Assembly (NCBI RefSeq): GCF_000283155.1
Contig: NW_004454197.1
Span: forward strand, 10,941,849 to 11,005,848
From: Ceratotherium simum simum
Lineage: Eukaryota; Chordata; Mammalia; Perissodactyla; Rhinocerotidae
Direction: 5' to 3'
DNA: 64,000 nt
Under the pieces are notes generated by a model that was not told the origin of the DNA, ran no database searches, and worked only from the letters and a program-made list of their open reading frames with translations. Shown here one piece after another: positions 25,052 through 34,881 of this stretch (position 1 is its first letter; each line of letters opens with the position of its first letter). The position numbers were made by a program, and so were the translations under genes.

Positions 25052-25559
25052 AGATTTTAAAAATCATAAGTCTTTTAAACATACTGATGCAAATAAATTT
25101 GAAAACTTAAAAAAATGTACAATTTTTAAAATAAATGTGTCCAAAATTGAACCAAGAAGCTTAGAAAACCAGAGAAAAACTATCAACCATCTAAGAAATA
25201 AAATTAGTATCAAAATCTATCCTTAAGAGATACAGAAAAAACATTGGGTATAATGGACATTCAAAACTTAAGGTGTAGGAACGAACTTACTTAATGGAAT
25301 AATGGGTGTATACCAAGAGCCTACAGCGAGTATCCCAGTGTTTACTAACACCTCTTGAGTTCTCTCGGAAAATCAGGCGCAACGTAGGTAAGAAAGGACA
25401 AGATGCACTTAAAAAAGAATGAATTAAGGACTAATGGAATAAATTAGAATGTCCAGAAGCAGGTGTACGCTGACATAGTAATATACCAGATGATAGCTGT
25501 GGCATTATAATTCACTGAGGAAAAACATTAATAAGGAGTTGGTGCACTGGCTTTATGTG
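25052..25559. other. No recognised feature
   Basis: A/T-rich sequence with no convincing gene or repeat; parts may be worn LINE. Confidence 0.4.
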
Positions 25560-26115
25560 TTAAAAGGTAAGCCTAGATTCCCTCCTTATACTATCTACAA
25601 TAGGAGTTTCAGACTGATTCAAGGCTTAAATATTTTTTTAAATAGTATTAATATTATTTAAACAAAAATAAAGAAAAATATTACCTTGGGTTAGGGAACA
25701 ATTTTAAAATAAAATTCAAAAGGAAAAAAATCAAATGGAAAAGATCAAAAGACCAGCCTACATAAAAATATAAAACTCTCATAAGGCCAAAGGCACTACA
25801 GAGGTAAAGGTCAAGGGACAGACTTGGAGAAAACATTCACAATAAATACAATAGACAAAGAATTACTGTCCAAAATATATATAGTATTCTTGAAAAATTA
25901 ATATAGAAAAATATGATTAAAAAATGAAGTCATTCACAAAAGCAATGAAAAAATATATGATGTACAAGCTCATGAGTAATCACAGAAATGCAAATTAAAA
26001 TGATGAGTTTTTCTCAGCAGTTAGATTGGCAATAAGTCTAAAGTCTGACAACACCAAGTGCTGCCAAGGAAGCAGGGTAAGTGGCAGTCTATGTACAGAG
26101 CTACAGTCTAGATGA
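25560..26115 (+). mobile_element. Old diverged L1 3' end
   Basis: Weak but ordered similarity to the C-terminal ORF2 region of old L1 elements (catgagtaatcacagaaatg, then the stretch reading ttggcaataagtctaaagtctgac in two parts near 26030). No open frame remains. Confidence 0.55.
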
Positions 26116-26262
26116 GGGAAATATTTATACAGAGCCATTTTAAGGGCATGCAGACCATTCAGCCTTCTTCCAGATCTTCTAGGTCTCACTGCTGGACCAA
26201 GCAAGACCATTGGAAAAATACGATTTCTTATCTATCTAGATAGATACTCGAACTCTGTCATA

Positions 26263-26625
26263 GACTGAAAGTTTGTGCCCACCCAAAACTCACATGTTGA
26301 AGCCCTAATCTCCAATGTGATGGTATTTGGGAAGTAATTGGGTCATGAGTGTGGAGCCCTCATGATGAGATTAATGCCCTTTGAAGAAAAGACATGAGAG
26401 AGCTTGACCCCCAACTCTCTCTCTTCACCATGTGAAGCTACAAGGAGGAGGCCATCTGCAAACTGGAAGAGGCCCTCATCAAGAACCAAATCTGATGGCA
26501 CCTTAACCTTAGACTTCCCAGATTCCGGAACTATGAGAAGTAAGTGTTTGCTGCGTAAGTCACCAGTCTGTGATAATTTGTTACAGCAGTGCCCATGTTT
26601 TAGTGCCGTAAAAGACTCTCCTCTC
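26263..26625 (-). mobile_element. MLT1-type LTR
   Basis: Reverse complement of a MaLR LTR: cacatgttgaagccctaat, tgggtcatgagtgtggagcc, caccatgtgaagctac and agacttcccagattccggaa occur in the expected order. The right end is worn. Confidence 0.75.
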
Positions 26626-26857
26626 TGGTTCCTTCGTTGCTGTAAGAAAGATCAGAGGCAAATTTGTAGCTTGACTTTGATAACTCTGGGACATTATAGG
26701 ACCTGCATATATCCATCTGCTGACTTTGCTCAGCTATTGACCTGCCACTCTATAGTTTCAGTAATGTTGATTTTCATTTCTATTTTTCTATTTAAATTTC
26801 TGTTACCTTACAAACTGCACAAAGTCCATTGTAAAACAAAGTGGGAATACATAACTC
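26626..26857. other. No recognised feature
   Basis: Short unassigned stretch between the MLT1 LTR and the ERV LTR. Confidence 0.5.
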
Positions 26858-27663
26858 TCTTGACATGAGTACAGCTATGTTTGGCCGCTCCACTGACCTA
26901 CAGCCATCAGCACAAAAAGAAATACAAAGCTGCTTTCTGTGTGGTGGGAACCGGCCTTTTCCCGGGAACTGGCCTTTCTCCCATGGAGAGAGTTGCAAGT
27001 TGTAACATTTCAAGGCTCTTGGAGCGTCGTGGCCTGGAATGGACTGGCCATCTGTGCCGGGCTGAGACGATAACCAAAGAGAACAATGCACGTACACAAC
27101 TACTGGGCTGGGACGTTAGCCAGGGGGCTCAGTGCACGTACGCCACTGATAACCATTTGTGCATGGGAACACTAAATGCTTGCTCTGCAAACTCTGTAAT
27201 TGCTTACTCTGAAAATTACTGATGGTATAAAAACTGCTGGAAACTGAGCCCTAGTGAGAGTTCCACCTGTGGAAGGGACACCTTACCCAGAACGTGTGAT
27301 CCTTGCCCAGCCACGTTGATTGACAGGGCTCTCCCAGCAATGGGGCGTGGATGTTGTGAGTAACTGATTTGATGTGAAGTAATTGATTTGATGTGAAGTA
27401 ATTGATTTGATGTGTTCTCTTTTCGGTCAACCTGGTGTTTCTCTTTCCGGTTGATTTGTGTCATTTCTCTTCACCCGATGTGGGTGTTTTCCCTTTCCAG
27501 TCGGGCTGATGTTTTTTCCCTCTTAATATTTGACCTATTCAGATCTGTTTGCAGACTGTCGCCTTTACTATCCTCTATATAATAAAATATACCTTCGGTC
27601 CATTTGTTTGGAGTGGAAAGTGTCTTTTACGTCTCCGATCGAATCCCCGAACCTCGGATAACA
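26858..27663 (+). mobile_element. ERV solo LTR (copy 2)
   Basis: A longer relative of the LTR at 11689-12153. It contains ggtataaaaactgc (27222), three tandem 19-bp units of the form agtaaYtgatttgatgtga (27360-27415), the polyadenylation signal aataaaatata (27581) and the end cggataaca. No primer-binding site or gag follows. The 7-mer ataactc occurs at 26851 and 27664 and may be a target duplication, but the implied 5' end lacks the usual TG, so the left edge is approximate. Confidence 0.75.
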
Positions 27664-28297
27664 ATAACTCACCTGTGACTTGTTCATTTTCTGTTGCTCT
27701 TGGAAAACTGAAGAGAACTGTAAAGGTACAGCTGGGGAAGAAGGAAGAGAACAAGGTCCTGTGATACCGGGCCTGTGGCGCGGCTCTCAGACTCATCTGC
27801 TTTTCAAGCTTCACGCAGCAGCTGCCTATAAGGCCCCTGAGGGTCAGTGTCCCTTTAACTCCTAGAAGGACAGGATAGACCCTGTGAAGGAGCACCCATA
27901 TGTCTATGCTGACTCTGATGGTCACAGAGAGCTTAGAATGTGATTTTTCATGGGATTAATGTAAACATTTCCTACTAATTTATAAAGAATTTTCCCCTCC
28001 CACTGACTAAAAGAAAAATTAAAAACAGAGGACTAATTAAACAAAGTGCAATACAGAGAAGACTGTGCCTTCATTAAAACTAAACTGCAAAAATATAAGT
28101 AAATAAAAGCAAGCAAGCAAGCAAACAAACCAGCCAGCCCTGGCTGTACTGTTTCTCTGCATTCCTAGTGACAGTGTTTGCCCCTTGAGTTACAAAATCC
28201 TCATCAACATCCCCTGGAAAGGGATGAGGTACTTTGTTTATTCTAACGTGGTTAGTTTCTCAAAAGGATCTTTTAATAAAAAACTTGATGTGACTTA
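27664..28297. other. Mostly unassigned; (AAGC)n near 28105
   Basis: No gene or mobile element recognised. A short (AAGC)/(AAAC) repeat spans about 28103-28130. Confidence 0.5.
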
Positions 28298-28390
28298 ATT
28301 GTTAAGAGTGGACAGCAACGAGTTCTCTGGGCATGCCACTAAGAGTTATGTGATTCTAAACAAGTTACTTACCTTCTAGGCCCGTTTTTT
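28298..28390 (+). mobile_element. MIR SINE fragment
   Basis: attgttaagagtggac and acaagttacttaccttcta match the conserved MIR body in order; diverged. Confidence 0.6.
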
Positions 28391-29279
28391 TTTTTTTCCA
28401 CCTCTCAAATAAAGGCAAAATAAAAAAATCTTGAAACTCTTTTTGTACATTACTTATTTGATTTTTTACCATCAGAACAGAAGGAGCAATGGTGCATCTC
28501 TCTAGGCTGTGTAGAGAGTAAATGCAGAGTGAAAGGACTGGGACTGATGAGGGCAGGCAAAGGGGCAATTTCCCCTTCTATGGGTGGTGACTCCTTTCCC
28601 TGGACTGTGTCCTCACAGAGCCTCCAGTGAAGTGCCCTTGGCAACGCTGCCAGCCTCATCTCAGTTCTGAAAGCTGATCACTGGACAGTCTGGAATTGCT
28701 TCTGGATGTGGGGACATCACCAAGTGTTGCTCATTCTGTGTAGAAGGACCAAGAATTACTTCTGTCCAGGCAGTTCTAGAATAGTCTTTCCTGGGCCTTT
28801 TCTGCCTCTGTTCTGAGCCTCTGGTGAGAGGTCTCAGATGGAGGGGTGATCTTCCAGGTGGGGTACTTGGGGATTAGTCCTTCTTACCTCAAGAGCTGCT
28901 TTGCTCCAAGGAAGCTGGGACCTGGGCTGAGGGAGAAAATTAAATTGAGTGGTAACTTTCAAACAGGGCTCCCAACCTGACCCTCATGGAACATACTTTC
29001 TCCAAGAACCAAGGGCTGCGCCATGTACAAACTCAAATGAAGGCGTCCAAAGACAAAGGCTGCCCACGGCAGATCTGGTCCAGAAACCGCAGTTGTGCTC
29101 CCTGACCCAAGGGCTCAGAAGAATCATCAAGAATCCCCAAAACACAAAGGCCAAGTAATGATTCAGTCCATACACATTTCACAATTATTTCCTTGGGTCC
29201 TATAAAGACACAACGATGCTCAATGCAACGAATAACGATGCCAGGTTTCAGGCAAGGTGGTTTATTAGAAAGACCAGGA
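28391..29279. other. Non-repetitive DNA left of the CpG island
   Basis: No repeat recognised. Short frames exist on both strands (for example 28949-29158 plus, 28450-28659 minus) without family signatures. If the CpG island drives a minus-strand transcript, this is its first intron or an exon; I cannot decide. Confidence 0.45.
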
Positions 29280-29470
29280 GACAGCGCAGAAAAATAGGTG
29301 AAAAATCAAAAACTAGATTCCCAGCGCTGCTCTCTGCGTGATCTTGGGTAAATTACTTCACCTCTCTGAGCGTCAGTTTTCCTCTTAACATAGAGACCGT
29401 TAAACCTACCTCAAAGATGTTTGTGAGAATTAAAGACCTCTGATGGTAAAAATCAAAGTATATATATAGT
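29280..29470 (+). mobile_element. MIR SINE
   Basis: tgatcttgggtaaattactt, cacctctctgagcg and gtttgtgagaattaaaga match MIR in order. Confidence 0.75.
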
Positions 29471-29484
29471 ATATAAATTAAATT

Positions 29485-29615
29485 TACAGCGCAGAACCGC
29501 ATGGGTCAGGTATTATAAATATTCTTGTTTTGCAGAAGATGAAACTGAGTCTCTCGCAGTTAGCTGTCATTCCCAGGGTTGCTCAGTGACAGCGCTGGGA
29601 CCTGAATCCCGCTCC
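29485..29615 (-). mobile_element. MIR SINE, reverse
   Basis: Reverse-oriented MIR: ttttgcagaagatgaaactg, then ttgctcagtgac and gctgggacctgaatccc. Its right end forms the border of the CpG island. Confidence 0.65.
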
Positions 29616-30060
29616 GCCCGCTGCAGCCCGCGCCCCTATCCCGTGGCCGCGTGTACACGCACGGACTCTGCGGCCTCCCCGGGCCCGCGCCGCCGCGGCC
29701 CCAAGCCTGACGCCGGCCTCTTCCCCAGACAGAGACGCCCCGCCCCGCAGTCCCTCCTCCCGGCTCAAGCGCCCCCACCCGCCCTCTTGAGTTCAGGTGC
29801 TGGGGGTCCCGCCGTGAGGTCCGCGGAGCTCCTCCCCACCGCCGCCCCCGCCTGCCCCCGAGCCGCGCGGACCTTAATCGGCCCTCGCTCAACGCTCCGG
29901 GGCTCACCCGACCCTTTCCCGTCAGACTGTACTGGCCCCCGAAGATCGCATAGACTCTACCTCCCCGGAACTACCTCCCAAGCGAGGCTGTAGCCTGGGG
30001 AAAGACAACTTACGGCTACGGAGCAGAAGTACGCACGCGCAAAAGGAGCTCCGATGTTCA
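29575..30060. promoter_or_regulatory. CpG island, probable promoter
   Basis: This is the only strongly GC- and CpG-rich block in the window outside SINEs. It has an NRF1-like box (acgcacgcgc, 30031-30040) and two ZNF143/SBS-like boxes: aactacctccca at 29969 and aactacatttcccataag at 30073. These motifs are known from constitutive CpG promoters, including many zinc-finger gene promoters. Its left edge runs into an old MIR. It lies about 26 kb beyond the 3' end of ZNF248, so it is not that gene's promoter. Open frames across it (about 115-135 codons on either strand) are what GC-rich DNA gives by chance and show no family signature. Confidence 0.75.
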
Positions 30061-30095
30061 TACCAAAGTAAAAACTACATTTCCCATAAGTCCTT
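30014..30095 (-). other. Candidate non-coding first exon with splice donor
   Basis: On the minus strand, the ZNF143-like and NRF1-like boxes are followed by a short stretch ending gtagcc and a perfect gtaagt donor (rc of 30008-30013). A short untranslated exon 1 ending at 30014, transcribed toward lower coordinates, would fit a housekeeping or zinc-finger gene. The start is approximate, and I cannot find a downstream coding exon between 28.4 kb and the left repeats. Confidence 0.35.
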
Positions 30096-30617
30096 GCTCC
30101 CACACCTTTGGGGAATGTGTTTCTGATTTAAAGGCTCCTGTTACCCTGGCGCCCAGGTTTTCTAAGCGCCGCCAGGTTATGGATTAGAACTCGACTCTAC
30201 TGACATAACTGACATAATAGCCAGTGGAATGCGTGGTTCTTGATTGGATCTGCCTTAAACAAATCAGCTGCAAGGACATTTTGAGAACAAATAGAGTCAT
30301 TTTTACTTATTAAAATTGGACTGTTTATTAGTGATATTAAAGAATTATTTCTTATTAAGTGCAATAATAGTATGCATTGTGGTTCTGTAGAAAATGTACT
30401 TAATTTTTAAAGATGCAATACTGAAGTATTTAAAATATTTTGTGCAAAAAGTTATAAGGAGCAAATATAGCAAATCTTCAGTGTTTAATGACTATAGATA
30501 TTCATTTTACTAATCTTTCTACTTTAACAAAACAAAACTGGGTTCTACCTACAACCAGTGAATGTGCATGAATACCCACATATTTTAAGGCTAACTTTTC
30601 CCATAAGAATTATACAT
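30096..30617. other. Unique A/T-rich DNA right of the CpG island
   Basis: No gene or mobile element recognised. Confidence 0.5.
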
Positions 30618-30629
30618 TGGAGTGGATGT

Positions 30630-30820
30630 TTTTGTTTTTGTTTGCTGAGGAAGATTAGCCATGAGCTAAGATCTGTGCCGATCTTCCTCTACTTTATATG
30701 TGGGTTGCTGCCACAGCATGGCTGATGAGTGGTGTAGGTCTGTGTCTGGCAACCAAACCCTCCAACCCAGGATGCTGAAGCAGATCCCGCAGAACATAAC
30801 CACTAGGCTATGGCTGACCC
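30630..30820 (-). mobile_element. ERE-related SINE, diverged
   Basis: Reverse ERE-like element (gaggaagattagccatgag to ctatggctgaccc) with more substitutions than most. Perfect target duplication tggagtggatgt (30618 and 30821). Confidence 0.88.
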
Positions 30821-31799
30821 TGGAGTGGATGTATTCTTAATATAAAACTAGAACCATTGTAGCATATTTATTCTTCATTGCTGATTTTTTTTGGCTCTTT
30901 TAAAATTGATGTCATAATAGTTTATAACATTGTGAACTTTTAGTTGTACATTACTGTTTGTTAGTCGCCATATAAATGCATCCCTTCACCCCTTGTGCCC
31001 TCCAACCTCCTTCCCGCTCCTAACCACCAAACTGTTCTCTCTGTCCATGTGTTAGTTTATCTTCCACATGTAAGTGAAATCATGCAGTGTTTGTCTTTCT
31101 CTGTCTGGCTTATTTCACTTAACATAATACCCTCAAGGTCCATCCATGTTGTTGCAAATGGGATGATTTTGTCTTTTTTATGGCTGAGTAGTATTCCATT
31201 TTATATATATACCACATCTTCTTTATCCAATCATCAGTTAAGGGACACTTAGATTGCATTCACTTTTTGGCTATAGTGAATAATGCTGCAATGAACATAG
31301 GGGTGCATAAGCCTCTTTGGATTGTTGATTTCAGGTTCTTTGGATAGATACCCAGTAGTGCAATAGCTGGATCATCATAAGGTATTTCTATTTTTAATTT
31401 TTTGAGGAATCTCCATACTGTGTTCCATAGTGGCTGCACCAGTTTGTGTTCCCAACAGCAGTGAATGAGGGTTGCCTTTTCTCCACACCGACATTTGTTA
31501 TTTTTTGTCTTGGTGATTATAGCCATTGTAACAGGTGTAAGGTAATATCTTAGCATTGTTTTGATTTGCATTTCCCTGATGATTAGTGATGTTGAACATC
31601 TTTTCATCAATAGATGGCCTATTGGCCATCTGTATATCTTCCTTGGAAAAATGTCTGTTAATGTCCTCTGCCCATTTTTTGATTAGGTTGTTTGTTTTTT
31701 TGTTGTTCAGTTGTGTGTGTTCTTTATATATTATGGAGATTAACCCCTTGTTGGATATATGGTTTGAAAATACTTTCTCCCAGCTGGTGGGTTGTCTTT

Positions 31800-32441
31800 T
31801 CATTTTGATTCTGGTTTCATTTGCCTTGCAAAATCTCTGTAGTCTGATGAAGTGCCTGTTTTTTCTTTTGTTTCCCTTGTCTGTGTAGACATGGAATTCG
31901 AAAAGATCCCTCTATGATCAAAGTCAAAGAGTGTACTGCCTATATTTTCTTCTAGGAGTTTTATAGTTTCAGGTCTTACCTTCAAGTCTTCGATCCATTT
32001 TGAGTTAATTTTCGTGTATGGTGAAAGAAGATGGTCTACTTTCATTCTTTTGCAAGTGGCTGTCCAGTTTTCCCAGCACCATTTACTGAAGAGACTTTCC
32101 TTTCTCCATTTTATGTTGTTAGCTCCTTTGTTGAAGATTAGCTGTCCATAGGTGTGTGGTTTTATTTCTGGGCTTTCAATTCTGTTCCATCGATTTGTGT
32201 GTCTGTTTTTGTACCAGTACCATGCTGTTTTAATTATTATAGCTTTGTAGTATAATTTGAAGTCAGGGATTGTGATGCCTCCAGCTTTGTTCTTTTTTCT
32301 CAGGATTGCTTTGGCTATTCTGGGTCTTTTGTTGCCCCATATGAATTTTAAGATTCTATGTTCTAGTTCCGTGAAGAATGTCATTGGGATTCTGATTGGG
32401 ATTGCATTGAATCTGTAGATTGCTTTAGGTAGTATGGACAT
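31800..32441 (-). pseudogene. L1 F ORF2 C-terminal segment
   Basis: Open for 213 codons: starts [18 protein letters not shown] and contains [17 protein letters not shown], then [17 protein letters not shown], the conserved region after the L1 reverse transcriptase. The frame is lost upstream at 32441. Confidence 0.85.
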
Positions 32442-32773
32442 TTTAACTGTTTATTCTTCCATTCCATGTGCATGGGATGTCTTTCCATTTCTTTATGTCA
32501 TCATTGATTTCTTTCAATAATGTCTCATAGTTTTCATTGTATAGGTCTTTCACCTCCTTGGTTAAATATATTCCTAGATATTTTATTATTTTTGTTGCAG
32601 TTGTAAATGGGATTGTGTTCTTGAGTTCTCTTTCTGTTAGTTCGTTATTAGAGTATAGAAATGCAACTGATTTTTGTAAGTTGATTTTGTACCCTGCAAC
32701 TTTGCTGTAGTTGTTGATTATTTCTAATAGTTTTACAATGGATTCTTTAGGGTTTTCTATCTATAAAATCGTG

Positions 32774-33606
32774 TCATCTGCAAACAGTGAGTTTCACTTC
32801 TTCGTTTCCTATTTGGATTCCCTTTATTCCTTTTTCTTGCCTAATTGCTCTGGCCAAAACCTCCAGTACTATGTTGAATGGGAGTGGCGAGAGTGGGCAC
32901 CTTTGTCTTCTTCCTGTTGTCAGAGGAATGGCTTTCAGTTTTTCCCCATTGAGTATGATGTTGGCTCTAGGTTTGTCATATATGCCCTTTATTATGTTGA
33001 GGTACTTTCCTTCTATACCCATTTTATTGAGAGTTTTTATCATAAATGGATGCTGTATCTTGTCAAATGCTTTCTCTGTATCTATTGAGATGATCATGGG
33101 ATTCTTATTCTTCATTTTTTTAATGTGCTGTATCATGTTGATTTATTTGTGGATGTTGAACCATCCCTGGAATAAATCCCACTTGATCTTGGTGTATGAT
33201 CTTTTAAATGTATTGTTGTATTCAATTTGCCAGCATTTTCTTGAGGATTTTTGCATCGATGCTTATCAGTGATATTGGCCTGTAATTCTCTTTTTTTGTG
33301 TGTTGTCCTTGTCTGGTTTTGGATCGGGGTAATTTTGGCTTCATAGAATGAGTTAGGAAGCTTCTTCACCTCTTCACTTTTTTGGAAGAGTTTGAGAAGG
33401 ATAGGTATTAAGTCTTCTTTGAATGTTTGGTAGTATTCACAAGGGAAGCCGTCTGGTCCTGGACTTTTACTTTGGGAGAGGTTTTTGATTACTGTTTCAA
33501 TCTCCTTACTGGTGATTGGTCTATTCAAATTCTCTATTTCTTCTTGATTCAGTTTTGGAAGCTTGTATGATTCTAATAATTTATCCATTTCTTCTAGAAT
33601 ATCCAA
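32774..33606 (-). pseudogene. L1 F ORF2 reverse transcriptase region, broken
   Basis: Two overlapping open segments (33133-33606; 32774-33136) cover fingers and palm: [17 protein letters not shown] and [18 protein letters not shown] shift of frame near 33135 separates them, and a 2-base loss before the active-site box changes VKLSLFADD-type sequence into VKLTVCR and a stop. Confidence 0.85.
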
Positions 33607-34195
33607 TTTGTTGGCATATAGCTTTCTATAGTATTCTTTTATAATCTTTTGTATTTCTCAGCTGTCAGTTATAATTTCCCCTCTTTCATTTCTGATTTTA
33701 CTTATTTGAGCCTTCTCTCTTTTTTCTTGGGGAGTCTAGCCTTCTCTATTTTTTTCTTGGGGAGTCAATTTTGTTTATCTTTTCAAAGAACCAGCTCTTG
33801 GTTTCATTGATTTTTTTCTATTGTTTTATTAGTTTCTGTTTCATTTATTTCTGCTCTGATTTTTATTATTTCCCTCCTTCTACTGATTTGGGGTTTTGTT
33901 TGTTCTTATTTTTCCAGTTCCTTTAGGTGCACTGTTAGATTGAGAGTTTATTGTTTGTTGAGATAGGCCTATATTGCTATAAACTTCCCTTTTAGAACTG
34001 CTTTTGCTGTATCCCATAAATTCTGGCATGTAGTATTTTCATTTTCATTTGTCTCCAGGTACTTTTTGATTTCTTCATTGACCCAACTGTTGTTCAGTAG
34101 CATTTTTTAAATCTCCACATATTTGTGGCTTTTCTGATTTTCTTCCTGTAGTTGATTTCTAGTTTCATATTGTTGTGATCAGAAGAGATTTCACA

Positions 34196-34881
34196 TCAGA
34201 ATAATAACAGTATTATTTCAATCTTCTTAAATTTATTGAGACTTGTTTTGTGGCCTAATACATGATTATTCCTGGAGAATGTTCCATGTGCATTTGAAAA
34301 GAATGTGTATTCTTTGGTTTTGGGATGGAGTGTTCTGTATATATCAACTAAGTCCATCTGGTCTAGTGTGTTGTTTAAGGCCAACATTTCCTTATTGATC
34401 TTCTGTTTGGATGATCTATCCATTGGTGTAAGTGGAGTGTTATAGTCCCCTACTATTATTGTGTTACTGTCTATTTCTCCTTTTATGTCTGTTAAGAATT
34501 ACTGATGTATTTAGATGCTCCTATGTTGGGTGCATACATATTTACAAGTGTTATATCCTCTCGTTGGATTGTTCCCTTGATCATTATGTAGTGCCCTTCT
34601 TTGTCTCTTGTTACAGTTTTGTTTTAAAGTCTATTTTGTCTGATTGATATAAGTATTGCTACCCCAGCTTTCTTTTCATTGCCGTTTGCATGGAGTATCT
34701 TTTCCCATCTCTTCACTTTCAGTTTGTGAGTGTCTTTAGGTCTGAAGTGTGTCTCTTGTATGCAAGATATATATGGGTCTTGTTTGTTTTTAATCCAATC
34801 AGCCACCCTATGCCTTTTGATTGGAGTATTTAGTCCATTGACATTGTAAGTAGCTATTGATAAGTATGTAGTTATTGCCAT
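34196..34881 (-). pseudogene. L1 F ORF2 endonuclease region, broken
   Basis: Two open segments (34624-34881 and 34196-34423) encode the apurinic-endonuclease-like N-terminus of ORF2: NVNGLNTPIKRHRVADWI and QETH in the first, DQMDLVDIYRTLHP and SNAHGTFSR in the second. The frame is lost between them (near 34424-34624). Confidence 0.85.

Noticed and set aside
26230..26247. 18-bp palindrome tatctatctagatagata
   Set aside because: It is a TATC/GATA simple-repeat inversion with no supporting context, likely chance.
29560..29993. Open frames of 115-135 codons on both strands in the CpG island
   Set aside because: Arg/Pro/Ala-rich composition expected from CpG-rich DNA; they run into a MIR SINE and match no family I know.
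32711..33272. Plus-strand open frames of 125 and 161 codons
   Set aside because: Antisense shadows of the L1 F reverse transcriptase.
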